Assembly: GCF_000426065.1 (NCBI RefSeq) | Contig: NZ_AUEQ01000008.1 | Span: forward strand, 124,001-188,000 | Direction of reading: 5' to 3' | Length of the DNA stretch: 64,000 nt | DNA from: Mycobacterium sp. URHD0025 | Lineage (GTDB): Bacteria > Actinomycetota > Actinomycetes > Mycobacteriales > Mycobacteriaceae | Shown here: positions 18,881-30,001 of the stretch, one piece after another | Layout of the letters: each line of letters opens with the position of its first letter | Numbering within the stretch: the first letter of the stretch is position 1 | The notes under the pieces: model-generated | The model's input: the letters and a program-made list of their open reading frames with translations, nothing else | Database searches by the model: none | What the model was told of the DNA's origin: nothing | Program-made: the position numbers and the translations under genes

Positions 18881-20275
18881 ATGCGCATCGCCAGGCACAT
18901 CAGTGAGCTCATCGGCAATACCCCGCTGGTACAGCTGAACTCAGTTGTCCCCGAAGGCTCGGGGGTGGTCCTGGCCAAGATCGAGTACCTGAACCCCGGT
19001 GGCAGCTCCAAGGACCGCATCGCGGCCAAGATGATCGACGCCGCCGAGGCCAGTGGTGAGCTCAAGCCCGGAGGCACCATCGTCGAACCGACGTCCGGCA
19101 ATACCGGTGTCGGTCTCGCGCTGGTCGCCCAGCTGCGCGGCTACAAGTGCATCTTCGTCTGCCCCGACAAGGTCAGCGAGGACAAGCAGAATGTGTTGCG
19201 CGCCTACGGTGCCGAGGTTGTGGTGTGCCCGACGGCCGTGCCGCCGGACCATCCGGACAGCTACTACAGCGTCTCCAACCGGCTCGTGGAGGAGATCGAG
19301 GGCGCCTGGAAGCCCGACCAGTACTCCAACCCGATGGGGCCGGAGAGCCACTACGAGACGACCGGCCCGGAGATCTGGGCCGACACCGACGGCACGGTGA
19401 CGCATTTCGTCGCCGGCGTCGGCACCGGCGGCACCATCACCGGTGCCGGCCGCTATCTCAAGGAGATCTCCGACGGCCAAGTGAAGGTGGTGGGTGCCGA
19501 CCCGGAGGGCTCGGTGTACTCCGGCGGCACGGGCCGCCCCTACCTGGTGGAAGGCGTCGGTGAGGATTTCTGGCCGTCGGCCTACGATCCCGCGGTCCCC
19601 GACGAGATCATCGCCGTGTCCGACGCCGATTCGTTCGACATGACGCGACGGCTGGCCCGCGAAGAGGCATTGCTGGTCGGTGGGTCCTGTGGCATGGCGG
19701 TGGTGGCCGCGCTGGAGGTCGCTCGCAAGGCCGGTCCCGACTCGGTCGTCGTGGTGCTGTTGCCCGACGGCGGACGCGGTTATCTCTCAAAGATTTTCAA
19801 CGACGCTTGGATGTCGTCCTATGGTTTCCTGCGCAATCGGCTCGACGGTTCCATCGAACAGTCGACCGTCGGCGACGTGCTGCGCGGCAAGTCCGGTGCG
19901 CTGCCCGACTTGGTACACACCCACCCGTCGGAGACGGTGCGTGACGCGATCGGCATCCTCCGCGAATACGGCGTCTCCCAGATGCCGGTGGTCGGCGCCG
20001 AGCCTCCGGTGATGGCGGGCGAGGTGGCAGGCAGTGTTTCCGAGCGAGAACTGCTGTCCGCGGTGTTCGAAGGGCGGGCGAAGCTGGCCGACGCGGTCGC
20101 CGAGCACATGAGCCCGCCGTTGCCGCTCATCGGTGCGGGAGAGCTGGTTTCCACGGCGGCGAAGACACTGCGCGAATGCGACGCGGTGATGGTCGTCGAA
20201 GAGGGCAAGCCGGTCGGCGTGCTCACCCGCCACGACCTGCTCGGCTTCCTGTCCAATGGTGGCGGTAGGCACTAG
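18881..20275 (+). CDS. cbs: Cystathionine beta-synthase
   Basis: A 464-residue PLP enzyme. Lys44 in NPGGSSKDR is the Schiff-base lysine and SGNTG binds the cofactor phosphate. After the catalytic core (to about residue 325) come two CBS domains (about 340-460) that sense adenylates or S-adenosylmethionine in other family members. It condenses serine or O-acetylserine-type substrates with homocysteine in the reverse transsulfuration route. It lies 29 bases after lipU. With metB at 22400 it makes a small sulfur-amino-acid neighbourhood. Equals Rv1077 in length and place. Confidence 0.93.
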   Translation: MRIARHISELIGNTPLVQLNSVVPEGSGVVLAKIEYLNPGGSSKDRIAAKMIDAAEASGELKPGGTIVEPTSGNTGVGLALVAQLRGYKCIFVCPDKVSEDKQNVLRAYGAEVVVCPTAVPPDHPDSYYSVSNRLVEEIEGAWKPDQYSNPMGPESHYETTGPEIWADTDGTVTHFVAGVGTGGTITGAGRYLKEISDGQVKVVGADPEGSVYSGGTGRPYLVEGVGEDFWPSAYDPAVPDEIIAVSDADSFDMTRRLAREEALLVGGSCGMAVVAALEVARKAGPDSVVVVLLPDGGRGYLSKIFNDAWMSSYGFLRNRLDGSIEQSTVGDVLRGKSGALPDLVHTHPSETVRDAIGILREYGVSQMPVVGAEPPVMAGEVAGSVSERELLSAVFEGRAKLADAVAEHMSPPLPLIGAGELVSTAAKTLRECDAVMVVEEGKPVGVLTRHDLLGFLSNGGGRH

Positions 20276-20543
20276 ACACGTCGCGGCGGCTGTCGACGCG
20301 TGGAATACCTTGTCTCCAGCAACTTCTCAGTTAGGGTGAGCTGCGCCAGGGCCGGCAAACACAGAGACCATCGCTGCCCATGGCCAGAACCGTCCCGCTG
20401 TGCTCGGTGAATGCGCTCGTGTTGACCTGCAAAACCGGGTTGACGGTGCGTAATCTGCGTGTGGAGCAGTCAGTACATCTAGGTGCCGGCAGAAAGTAGC
20501 GTCCGTTCGCGGAGCGCTATCCGAGATGAGGAGAGCTTTCGAC

Positions 20544-21635
20544 GTGACCGATCAACCGCCCCCGCCCGGGAGTTACCCGCCGCCGCCAGAGGGTGGATAT
20601 CCGCCTCCACCTCCTCCCCAGGGTGGCTACCCGCCACCGCCCGCCGGCGGTTACCCGCCGCCTCCGCCTCCCGGCGGCTACCCGCCACCTCCGCAACAGG
20701 GTGGCTATCCGCCACCACCCCCGCCGCAAGGTGGCGGCTACCCGCCGCCCGGTGGTTACCCGCCTCCCGGTGGTTACCCCCCGTCGGGGGGTTACCCGCC
20801 TCCCGGCGGCTATCCGCCATCGGGATATCAGGCCCCGGGCTACCCGCCCGCCGGTGGCCCCGGCTTCGGCGTCGCGCCCTACAACATCGGTGACGCGTTC
20901 TCATGGGCCTGGAACAAGTTCCTCAAGCATCCGGTCGAACTGATCGTGCCGGGCCTGGTGTTCGGGGCGGCGTCGGCTGCCGTGTGGGTCGTCATCACTC
21001 TCATCGCAGCCGCGGTGTCGCCCGAGGCCGCCGGCAGCTATGAGTCCTATGACGAGGACTTCAGCTTCGCGGCCTCAGGCAATCTCGGTGTCGCCGGCAC
21101 CATCGTGATGTTCGTCGGCGGGATCGTGATGTTGATCCTCAGCGGATGGATCGCCGCGGCCTACACCTCGGGTCTGCTCGACATCGCCAATGGTCAGCCG
21201 GTGACGATCGGATCGTTCTTCAAGCCGCGCAACGTCACCAACGTGGTCCTTGCGACGGTGATCGTCGGTGCGATCACGTTCGCGGTCAACTTCGTACTGC
21301 AGCTCCCGAGTGCCTTCGTGCCCGGGCTCTGGTTCCTCACCATGCCTTTGGCTTTCATCGCCGACGTAATCCTGGGTGTTCTGTTCCTGTTCACGACGGT
21401 GGCCGCAGTGGACCGCAATCTCAAGGCGGTCGACGCGGTCAAGGCAAGCTTCGAACTCGTGAAGCCCAACTTCGGGACCGTGCTGCTCACCGTGCTCGTG
21501 ATGATCGCCATCGCGATCGTCGGTGCGATCCCGTGCGGGCTCGGCCTCATCGTGGCGATCCCGCTCGTTCTGTTGATCCAGGTGTATGCCTGGCGTCGGC
21601 TCAGCGGCGGCCAGGTGGCACCGCTGTCCCAGTAG
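20544..21635 (+). CDS. Proline/glycine/tyrosine-rich membrane protein at the pra (Rv1078) position
   Basis: A 363-residue protein. The first about 110 residues are a disordered repeat of GGYPPP units; the rest has about six hydrophobic segments starting at SWAWNKFLKHPVELIVPG, resembling the DUF975/glycerophosphodiester-phosphodiesterase membrane-domain type. The GTG at 20544 gives MTDQPPPPG and has GAGGAGA upstream; an ATG at 20526 would add six residues. M. tuberculosis Pra at this place has a similar Pro-rich start but, as I recall, an RDD-type C-terminus, so the membrane module differs. The function is unknown; a role in envelope assembly or growth-pole organisation is only a guess. Confidence 0.78.
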   Translation: MTDQPPPPGSYPPPPEGGYPPPPPPQGGYPPPPAGGYPPPPPPGGYPPPPQQGGYPPPPPPQGGGYPPPGGYPPPGGYPPSGGYPPPGGYPPSGYQAPGYPPAGGPGFGVAPYNIGDAFSWAWNKFLKHPVELIVPGLVFGAASAAVWVVITLIAAAVSPEAAGSYESYDEDFSFAASGNLGVAGTIVMFVGGIVMLILSGWIAAAYTSGLLDIANGQPVTIGSFFKPRNVTNVVLATVIVGAITFAVNFVLQLPSAFVPGLWFLTMPLAFIADVILGVLFLFTTVAAVDRNLKAVDAVKASFELVKPNFGTVLLTVLVMIAIAIVGAIPCGLGLIVAIPLVLLIQVYAWRRLSGGQVAPLSQ

Positions 21636-21650
21636 TAGAACCGAACTCGA

Positions 21651-21695
21651 CGCCCACGGCGCACAGGGCAGAAACGCCCGCGCCGTGGGCGTTGT
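21651..21695 (+). terminator. 12-base perfect stem after the proline-rich gene
   Basis: Arms CGCCCACGGCGC (21651-21662) and GCGCCGTGGGCG (21680-21691) with a 17-base loop, 16 bases after the stop codon, followed by only a short TTGTG. Likely intrinsic terminator without a real T-run. Confidence 0.7.
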
Positions 21696-21766
21696 GGTCC
21701 GTGACATCATGTGAGCAAGCCTGCCGATCCCAACCGCTCGGTGCATTCGAGAAAGTCGTGGCCCCA

Positions 21767-22318
21767 ATGTCTATGCCAAACCAGCCCGGAGATATGTACG
21801 GGATGCCGCCGCAGGGCATGCCCCCGCAGGGAATGCCCCCGCAGGGTCTGCCTCCGCAGGGTCTGCCTCCGCAGGGTGTCCCGCCACAAGGCATGCCGCC
21901 GCAAGGGTTTCCGCCCTACGGCGGGTATCCGCCCCAGGGCCAGCCGGGCGGCTACCCGCCGCCCGGTCCGCCGCCGGGGTACCAGGGCCAGCCGCAGCCC
22001 TACGGTGCCTACGCCATGGACCCGTCGGCGCCGTACGGTCGTGATCCGCTCACCGGCGAGCCGTTGTCCGACAAGTCCGCCATCACCGCCGGTCTCCTGC
22101 AGTTCTTCCTGGGTGGTTTGGGCGTCGGACGTTTCTACATCGGCTCCACCAACATCGGCGCGATCCAGCTGGGGCTGACCATCCTCGGCATCATCACGTC
22201 ATGGCTGATCGTCGGAATCTTCATCTGCGTGGGCGTCGGGATCTGGGCGTTGGTGGATGCGGTGATGATGTTCACCCGATCCATCCCAGACCAGTACGGG
22301 CGCAAGCTGCGTAACTGA
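21767..22318 (+). CDS. TM2-domain protein with Pro/Gln/Gly-rich N-terminal repeats
   Basis: A 183-residue protein. Residues about 8-95 are tandem GMPPQ-type pentapeptides and then PGGYPPPG units; residues about 110-175 form the TM2 domain (ITAGLLQFFLGGLGVGRFYIG, then a second hydrophobic segment and a short acidic turn). TM2 proteins have two membrane helices joined by a short loop, and their function in bacteria is unknown. It follows another protein with a proline-rich start and membrane C-terminus, so the disordered head looks like a shared module. The start at 21767 is the first good ATG; an in-frame GTG at 21758 is possible. Confidence 0.82.
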   Translation: MSMPNQPGDMYGMPPQGMPPQGMPPQGLPPQGLPPQGVPPQGMPPQGFPPYGGYPPQGQPGGYPPPGPPPGYQGQPQPYGAYAMDPSAPYGRDPLTGEPLSDKSAITAGLLQFFLGGLGVGRFYIGSTNIGAIQLGLTILGIITSWLIVGIFICVGVGIWALVDAVMMFTRSIPDQYGRKLRN

Positions 22319-22399
22319 CCCGCCGCGGTGACCACCGCGCCCGGATTAGAGGTGGTGGGCCGGGCGCGCCCGCGCCCACCCCGATAGGCTCGACGCGTT

Positions 22400-23557
22400 A
22401 TGAGTGAACAGCGCAGGTGGCACGGTCTGGCCACAAAAGCCATCCACGCCGGTTACCGACCCGACCCGGGCACCGGAGCCGTCAACACCCCGATCTACGC
22501 CAGTTCGACCTTCGCCCAGGACGGCGTCGGCGGGCTGCGCGGCGGATTCGAATACGCCCGCACCGGCAACCCGACCCGGCAGGCCCTGGAAGCGGCGCTG
22601 GCCGCTGTCGAGGAGGCCTCCTACGGACGGGCCTTCGCCTCGGGCATGGCCGCCACCGACTGTGCGCTGCGCGCGGTGCTGCGGCCCGGCGACCACGTGG
22701 TGATCCCCGACGACGCCTACGGCGGCACGTTCCGGCTCATCGACAAGGTGTTCTCGCAGTGGAACGTCACGCATACCCCCGTCCCGCTGAGTGACCTGGA
22801 CGCGGTGCGGTCGGCGCTGACCCCGCGCACCCGGATGATCTGGGTGGAGACCCCGACCAACCCGCTGCTGAGTGTGGCCGACATCGCCGCGATCGTGCAG
22901 ATCGCATCGTCGGCGGGCATCAAAGTGTTGGTGGACAACACATTTGCCTCACCGGCGCTGCAGCAGCCGCTGCTGCTGGGCGCTGACATCGTGCTGCACT
23001 CCACCACCAAGTACATCGGCGGGCACTCGGATGTGGTGGGCGGCGCGCTGCTGACCAACGACGAGGAACTCGACGCGGCATTCGCGTTCCTGCAGAACGG
23101 GGCCGGCGCGGTGCCGGGGCCGTTCGACGCGTACCTGACCATGCGTGGGCTCAAGACGCTGGTGCTGCGGATGCGTCAGCACAGCGAGAACGCCGCGCTC
23201 ATCGCCGAATTCCTCGACGGGCATCCGGCGGTCGAGACGGTGCTCTATCCCGGTCTGGCCAGCCATCCCAACCACGATGTCGCCGCGCGCCAGATGTCCG
23301 GTTTCGGTGGCATGGTGAGCCTGCAGCTGCGTGGTGGACCACGCGCCGCACGTGAATTGTGCTCGCGGACCGAGCTTTTCATTCTCGCCGAGTCGTTGGG
23401 TGGGGTCGAGTCGCTGATCGAGTACCCGGGGGCCATGACGCATGCGTCGACCGCGGGTTCTCAGCTGGAAGTGCCGGACAACCTGGTGCGCCTGTCGGTG
23501 GGCATCGAGCACGCCGCCGATCTGCTGGCCGACCTGGAGCAGGCGCTCGGCAAGTGA
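22400..23557 (+). CDS. metB: Cystathionine gamma-synthase
   Basis: A 385-residue Cys/Met-metabolism PLP enzyme. Lys204 in LHSTTKYIGGHSD is the Schiff-base lysine; YARTGNPTR and SGMAATDCAL are further family blocks. It joins cysteine to an activated homoserine to make cystathionine in methionine synthesis. Starts MSEQRRWHGLATKAIHAG at the ATG at 22400. Corresponds to Rv1079 and follows the cbs region as in M. tuberculosis. Cystathionine gamma-lyase or O-acetylhomoserine sulfhydrylase activity cannot be excluded from sequence alone. Confidence 0.92.
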   Translation: MSEQRRWHGLATKAIHAGYRPDPGTGAVNTPIYASSTFAQDGVGGLRGGFEYARTGNPTRQALEAALAAVEEASYGRAFASGMAATDCALRAVLRPGDHVVIPDDAYGGTFRLIDKVFSQWNVTHTPVPLSDLDAVRSALTPRTRMIWVETPTNPLLSVADIAAIVQIASSAGIKVLVDNTFASPALQQPLLLGADIVLHSTTKYIGGHSDVVGGALLTNDEELDAAFAFLQNGAGAVPGPFDAYLTMRGLKTLVLRMRQHSENAALIAEFLDGHPAVETVLYPGLASHPNHDVAARQMSGFGGMVSLQLRGGPRAARELCSRTELFILAESLGGVESLIEYPGAMTHASTAGSQLEVPDNLVRLSVGIEHAADLLADLEQALGK

Positions 23558-23565
23558 CGCCGGGC

Positions 23566-23613
23566 AGGCGGGTGGGTACCGAAAACCGTTGATTTCCAGG
23601 TACCTACGCGTCT
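23566..23613. terminator. Imperfect hairpin between convergent metB and GOLPH3-like genes
   Basis: Arms 23566-23580 and 23599-23613 pair at 12 of 15 positions, including GGTACC in both, with an 18-base loop. No T-run. The position between two convergent genes suggests a bidirectional terminator. Confidence 0.5.
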
Positions 23614-23628
23614 GTTCGCGTCAGGGAA

Positions 23629-24297
23629 TCACATCAGGGCAGGACGCAGCGCCGACGTCGTCATCGCCAGATTCATCTCCGGCAGTGCCGACGCGGTCTC
23701 GTCCACCCAACTGCCCGTGGCGATTTCGGTGGACCGGGCATGTACCCACCGCCAGCCCCGGTCGTTGAGGCTGAGAACGGCACCCAGCCCGTCGACCGCA
23801 TGGAGCAGGCAGATGACCGCCGCGATCGATGGCACCGGGTTATGGCCGTCGAACAACGCGGCCATCAGGGCCGCCCGCGTTTGACTCACCCGCTCCCGGT
23901 CGGTCAGCGGCCAGCAGTACGCCGTCCTGCCCGGAAAGCCTTTGCCGGGCATGCGGACGCGGCGGATGTGCCCCAGGCGTTCGAGATGCTGCTCCAGGGC
24001 GGGCTGGGTGTGCTTGCTCAGCTTCGCCAGTGCGGTGTCAGCGGCGAGCGGCCGGCGTCGCAGTAGTTCGAATGCCGGGTCGCCGACCGGATCGGCCGGC
24101 CAGTTGCCGGCCAGCGCGATCAGCCGACCCGCCTCGATCGGTTCGCCCGCCATCGCCGGGCGGATGCGGCAGGCATACGCCAGATCGAGCAGTACCGCGG
24201 CGCTGAGCACCTTCTGCCTGCGGTGACGGTCGAGACCGGGTTGCGCGGCTGCGTTGTCCAGCAACAGCAAGAACAGGTCTTCGGCGATTTGCGCCAT
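23629..24297 (-). CDS. GOLPH3/VPS74 (GPP34) family protein
   Basis: A 222-residue all-helical protein starting MAQIAEDLFLLLLDN. Features of the GPP34 family are the LSAAVLLDLAYACRI first-helix region, the long central basic/amphipathic part (residues about 95-125) and the repeated hydrophobic helices near AALMAALFDG. In eukaryotes GOLPH3 binds phosphatidylinositol-4-phosphate on Golgi membranes. Actinobacteria have several such proteins of unknown function, perhaps lipid-binding. The gene converges with metB and lies ahead of greA on the same strand. No orthologue at this position is recalled from M. tuberculosis. Confidence 0.78.
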   Translation of the reverse strand: MAQIAEDLFLLLLDNAAAQPGLDRHRRQKVLSAAVLLDLAYACRIRPAMAGEPIEAGRLIALAGNWPADPVGDPAFELLRRRPLAADTALAKLSKHTQPALEQHLERLGHIRRVRMPGKGFPGRTAYCWPLTDRERVSQTRAALMAALFDGHNPVPSIAAVICLLHAVDGLGAVLSLNDRGWRWVHARSTEIATGSWVDETASALPEMNLAMTTSALRPALM

Positions 24298-24333
24298 TTC
24301 CCCGACTGTAGTGCGTCGCCCTGGGGCGGCCCG

Positions 24334-24828
24334 TCAGGCGTGGTAGGGCTCGGCGCTGACCAGCGTGACCTTCACGGTGTTGCCGTTGGGCACGGTGTAG
24401 GTGCGCGATTCGCCCTCTTTGGCATCGATCAAGGCACTGCCCAGCGGTGAGTTGGGGGAGTACACCTCGAGCTTGCCGACGCTGATGCCCTCCTGGCGGG
24501 TGGCGATCAGGAACGTCTCGGTGTCGTTCTTGTCGTCGTCGTAGTACACCTTGACGACCGAACCGGGAAGCGCGACACCGGACTGCTTGGGTGCCTCTCC
24601 GACCTTGGCGTTGTTGAGCAGCTCCTGCAGCTGGCGGATACGGGCCTCCTGCTGGCCCTGCTCCTCGCGGGCGGCGTGGTAGCCGCCGTTCTCGCGCAGA
24701 TCGCCCTCTTCGCGGCGGTCGTTGATCTCGGCGGCGATCACCGGTCGATTGGCGATCAGCTGATCCAGCTCCGCCTTCAACCGGTCGAATGCATCCTGAG
24801 TGAGCCAGGTGACCTGTGTGTCGGTCAT
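24334..24828 (-). CDS. greA: Transcription elongation factor GreA
   Basis: A 164-residue protein, the usual length for mycobacterial GreA (Rv1080c). The N-terminal coiled coil carries the acidic tip region [18 protein letters not shown] (residues about 36-53), whose acidic residues stimulate RNA cleavage in backtracked RNA polymerase. The C-terminal half is the FKBP-like domain. The ATG at 24828 gives the conserved [11 protein letters not shown]; upstream in-frame sequence is not conserved. A long inverted repeat lies in its leader at 24914-24967. It follows the DUF4307 gene on the same strand. Confidence 0.95.
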   Translation of the reverse strand: MTDTQVTWLTQDAFDRLKAELDQLIANRPVIAAEINDRREEGDLRENGGYHAAREEQGQQEARIRQLQELLNNAKVGEAPKQSGVALPGSVVKVYYDDDKNDTETFLIATRQEGISVGKLEVYSPNSPLGSALIDAKEGESRTYTVPNGNTVKVTLVSAEPYHA

Positions 24829-24913
24829 GTTCTCGCGCTCCTGTCTGTCTTGCGTGCGGCGCTCGTGCGCCTTCCTCGCGTACGAAGTCCGTTGCTTCCG
24901 GCCGGGGACGGCG

Positions 24914-24967
24914 CGTGTATTGCCGCGGGCGTAAGCACCAAACCGAGTGCTAATGCAGCAATACACG
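24914..24967 (-). promoter_or_regulatory. Inverted repeat in the greA leader
   Basis: Arms CGTGTATTGC (24914-24923) and GCAATACACG (24958-24967) pair perfectly, enclosing a second stem AGCAC/GTGCT. The structure lies about 90-140 bases upstream of greA. It could end transcription from the DUF4307 gene, act as an attenuator, or be an operator. It has no long T-run. Confidence 0.5.
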
Positions 24968-25063
24968 GCCCCAGCGAGGAACCGTGTATCGCACAATCGT
25001 ACCACCGAGCGGCCAACGAATCTTCATTTAATGGCTGTCCGACGTGGGTTGCGGATGTAAAAA

Positions 25064-25486
25064 TCAGGGCGCTACCAGGTAGGACGGCACATCCGTCCCG
25101 CAGCCGTAGACGTCCCCGATCACGGGGCGTCGGCTGGATTTGACCTCCGTGGTCACCTGTACCACCGTTTGATCGGACGGGCCGACCAGGACCTCGCGCC
25201 GGCCGGTTTCGCTGCCGTCGATGGAGCGGGCCCGCACGATGCACACCACGGGCTTCGACGGGTCGGGGCGGGTCACCCCGATGGTCACCGCGACGGTTTG
25301 GTCGTCGATCAGTTCGTAGGCCGAGAGCTCGCCCTTCACCTCCCCGGTGCCCAACCGCTGGAAGGCCACGACCGCGAGGATCACACCTGCCACGACCACC
25401 AGCGCGACCAGCGCGAACGTGATCCAGCGCCGGGTCTGCCGGGACATTTGGCGGGATCCGTAGCGGGCGGCGGGGCGTTCGACCAT
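25064..25486 (-). CDS. DUF4307 membrane protein (Rv1081c-like)
   Basis: A 140-residue protein with a basic N-terminus, one transmembrane helix (residues about 22-43, WITFALVALVVVAGVILAVV) and an extracytoplasmic beta-rich domain with two Cys residues (PVVCIVRA and YGCGTDVP) that could form a disulfide. DUF4307 proteins are found in Actinobacteria, always with this layout, and have no known function. It is divergent from mca and precedes greA, as Rv1081c does. Confidence 0.82.
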   Translation of the reverse strand: MVERPAARYGSRQMSRQTRRWITFALVALVVVAGVILAVVAFQRLGTGEVKGELSAYELIDDQTVAVTIGVTRPDPSKPVVCIVRARSIDGSETGRREVLVGPSDQTVVQVTTEVKSSRRPVIGDVYGCGTDVPSYLVAP

Positions 25487-25597
25487 CAGAACTGGAACTA
25501 TAGGGCCAGACAGATCAGTCGCCGCAGCCCAGGCAGTGGGCTGAAGGTTTGGGTACAGGGATTAGGTAAGAGGACGCCGTAGTTAGATGAAAGCGAC

Positions 25598-26464
25598 ATG
25601 AGTGAACTGCGGTTGATGGCGGTGCATGCCCACCCGGACGATGAGTCGAGCAAGGGTGCGGCAACCACCGCGCGCTATGCGGCCGAAGGTGTGCGCGTCA
25701 TGGTCGTGACGCTCACCGGCGGCGAGCGTGGCGACATTCTCAATCCGGCGATGGACCTTCCCGAGGTTCACGGCCGGATCCACGAGGTGCGCCGGGACGA
25801 GATGGCGAAGGCAGCCGAGATCCTCGGCGTGGAGCATCACTGGCTGGGCTTCGTCGACTCGGGCTTGCCCGAGGGCGACCCGCCGCCCCCGCTGCCGGAG
25901 GGTTGCTTCGCGCTGGTGCCGCTGGCCGAGCCGGTTGCCCGGCTGGTCCGGGTGATCCGCGAGTTCAAGCCGCACGTGCTGACCACGTATGACGAGAACG
26001 GTGGCTACCCGCATCCCGACCACATTCGTTGCCACGAGGTGTCGGTGGCGGCGTACGAAGCGGCCGCCGACTACCGGCTGTATCCCGACGCGGGGATGCC
26101 GTGGAGCGTGTCGAAGCTGTACTACAACCATGGCTTCCTGCGTCAGCGCATGCAGCTGCTGCAGGACGAGTTCGCCAAGAACGGGCAAACAGGTCCCTTC
26201 GCCAAATGGCTGGAGCACTGGGACCCCGATCACGACATATTCGCCAACCGGATCACCACCCGTGTTGAATGCTCGGAGTACTTCAGCCAGCGCGACGATG
26301 CGCTGCGCGCGCACGCGACCCAGATCGACCCGAAAGGCGATTTCTTCCAAGCGCCGATCGAGTGGCAGCAGCGGCTCTGGCCGACGGAGGAGTTCGAGTT
26401 GGCGCGGTCACGTGTGCCGGTGAATCTGCCGGAAGACGACCTGTTCACCGGGATTGAGAAATGA
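25598..26464 (+). CDS. mca: Mycothiol S-conjugate amidase
   Basis: A 288-residue zinc amidase, the same length as the characterised Rv1082 product. VHAHPDDES supplies zinc ligands His12 and Asp15 and the catalytic Asp14 region; [13 protein letters not shown] supplies the third His. It cleaves mycothiol conjugates of toxins to release mercapturic acids for export, a detoxification step specific to Actinobacteria, which is one reason for assigning the window to this group. Its stop overlaps the next gene's start (ATGA), so the two are translationally coupled. Confidence 0.95.
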   Translation: MSELRLMAVHAHPDDESSKGAATTARYAAEGVRVMVVTLTGGERGDILNPAMDLPEVHGRIHEVRRDEMAKAAEILGVEHHWLGFVDSGLPEGDPPPPLPEGCFALVPLAEPVARLVRVIREFKPHVLTTYDENGGYPHPDHIRCHEVSVAAYEAAADYRLYPDAGMPWSVSKLYYNHGFLRQRMQLLQDEFAKNGQTGPFAKWLEHWDPDHDIFANRITTRVECSEYFSQRDDALRAHATQIDPKGDFFQAPIEWQQRLWPTEEFELARSRVPVNLPEDDLFTGIEK

Positions 26465-26722
26465 TCGACACATTGACCGCAGTGGTCACCCTGCTCGCCG
26501 ACGAGCCGCGCAACACCGGACCCGAGTTCGGCAAGGCGACTCCGCTCGGCCTGCTGATCACCGTGGCGCTGTTGATCGGCACCTTCGCGTTGGTCTGGTC
26601 GATGAACCGGCATCTGCGCAAGCTGCCCGAATCGTTCGACCCCGAACACCCCGAGCCCGATCAGGCCGCCGACGACGGCACGGTCGAGAACCCTGACGGC
26701 GACGCGGTGAACAGCAGTCCCG

Positions 26723-28738
<2,016 letters not shown>

Positions 28739-28764
28739 TGTGGCGCACGTGTAGCCTCGCGGCC

Positions 28765-29139
28765 ATGAGCCACGATGCCGCAGCCCTGGAGTCCTTCGTC
28801 AAGCGCTACCTCGACACCGTCGCAGGCGGTTCCGCGGCCGAGGTCGCCGCGCTGTACACCGATGACGCGACGCTTGAGGATCCGGTGGGCAGTGGCGAGG
28901 TCCACATCGGGCGCCAAGCGATCGAGGGCTTCTACAAGAACCTGACCGCGGCGGGCGCCGAGATCACGACCGAGCTGCTCAAGTTCCGGCCCGGCGGACA
29001 CGAGGCTGCGTTCCTGTTCTCCATCGTCGTCGGCGGCGCGATGCGCATCGAACCCATGGAGGTCATGACCTTCGACGCCGACGGCAAGATCACGTCCATG
29101 AAGGCGTACTGGTCGGCAGCCGACATCACGCAGCTCTGA
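28765..29139 (+). CDS. Steroid delta-isomerase-like SnoaL/NTF2-fold protein
   Basis: A 124-residue NTF2-fold protein. Tyr15 and Asp39 (YTDDATLEDPVGS) match the catalytic Tyr14 and Asp38 of bacterial ketosteroid isomerase, and the C-terminal strand MEVMTFDADGKITSMKAYW is typical of the family. It could isomerise delta-5 to delta-4 3-ketosteroids, the step after 3-beta-HSD, but other SnoaL proteins share this look. The ATG at 28765 is preferred over 28738, which would overlap the previous stop. Confidence 0.75.
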   Translation: MSHDAAALESFVKRYLDTVAGGSAAEVAALYTDDATLEDPVGSGEVHIGRQAIEGFYKNLTAAGAEITTELLKFRPGGHEAAFLFSIVVGGAMRIEPMEVMTFDADGKITSMKAYWSAADITQL

Positions 29140-29165
29140 CCGCACTCTGGGTAGCCGCATTCGAG

Positions 29166-29199
29166 AGCCCCGCATCGCTTCGGTGATGCGGGGCTTTCG
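29166..29199. terminator. Bidirectional terminator, 11-base perfect stem
   Basis: AGCCCCGCATC (29166-29176) pairs with GATGCGGGGCT (29185-29195) around an 8-base loop containing TTCG, followed by TTT. It lies between the isomerase-like gene and the convergent hemolysin-III gene. Confidence 0.8.
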
Positions 29200-29201
29200 C
29201 G

Positions 29202-29945
29202 TCAGAAGACGGCGAACCACATGGCGATGTAATGGCAGATCGCTGCCACCGCGGTGCAGGCGTGGAAGAACTCGTGGTGGCCGAAGGTGGTCGGCCACGG
29301 GTTGGGCCATTTGAGGGCGTACAGCACACCGCCGATGCTGTAGAGCGCACCGCCGACGATCAGCAGCACCACCGCGGCCACACCGGCGCCGTGCATGATC
29401 GGCCCGATGAACCAGGCCGCCACCCAGCCCAGCAGGATGTAGAGCGGTACGCCGAGCCAGCGTGGTGCCGACGGCCAGAACATCTTGAGCAGCACACCGG
29501 CGATCGCCCCGCCCCAGACGATCCAGAACAGCACCATGCCTTTGGATTCGGGCAGGGCCAGCAGTGCGAACGGGGTATAGCTGCCGGCGATGAAGATGAA
29601 GATCATCGAGTGGTCGAGGCGCTTCATCCACTTGCGGGCGCTGGGTGATTTCCACGTCACCCGGTGGTACGTGCCGCTGACGGCGAACATCGCCACGATC
29701 GTGAAGGTGTAGAGAAGCGTGGCCAGGCCCGCCCGCGTGGACTCCAGCGACCAGGACACCGATACCAGTGCCGCGCCGGCGATGAACGCCACGATCGCCG
29801 AGTACACGTGGATCCAGCCGCGTGCCCGTGGCCTGCCCAGGAATTGGGCGACGCCTTCGGCGACCGCCTCGGGCAGGTCTTCTGCGGGCCGGTTCAGCGC
29901 AGCCGCTGAACGGTAGGGCTTGGTGCTACCGGTCGGCGCGGTCAT
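29202..29945 (-). CDS. Hemolysin III (PAQR) family membrane protein
   Basis: A 247-residue protein with seven hydrophobic segments and the PAQR metal-site pattern: SGTYHR in the second helix, [17 protein letters not shown], and the C-terminal HHEFFHACT. These conserved Ser, Asp and His residues bind zinc in the adiponectin-receptor branch. Bacterial members may be hydrolases or lipid-homeostasis proteins; true haemolysis is rarely shown. The ATG at 29945 has GGAGGTG directly upstream and is preferred over 29966. Equivalent to Rv1085c. Confidence 0.88.
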   Translation of the reverse strand: MTAPTGSTKPYRSAAALNRPAEDLPEAVAEGVAQFLGRPRARGWIHVYSAIVAFIAGAALVSVSWSLESTRAGLATLLYTFTIVAMFAVSGTYHRVTWKSPSARKWMKRLDHSMIFIFIAGSYTPFALLALPESKGMVLFWIVWGGAIAGVLLKMFWPSAPRWLGVPLYILLGWVAAWFIGPIMHGAGVAAVVLLIVGGALYSIGGVLYALKWPNPWPTTFGHHEFFHACTAVAAICHYIAMWFAVF

Positions 29946-30001
29946 GTCACCTCCATTGAGAACCATGGTGTACCCCGACGCTCACAGTAGTCTGGACTCT
30001 C

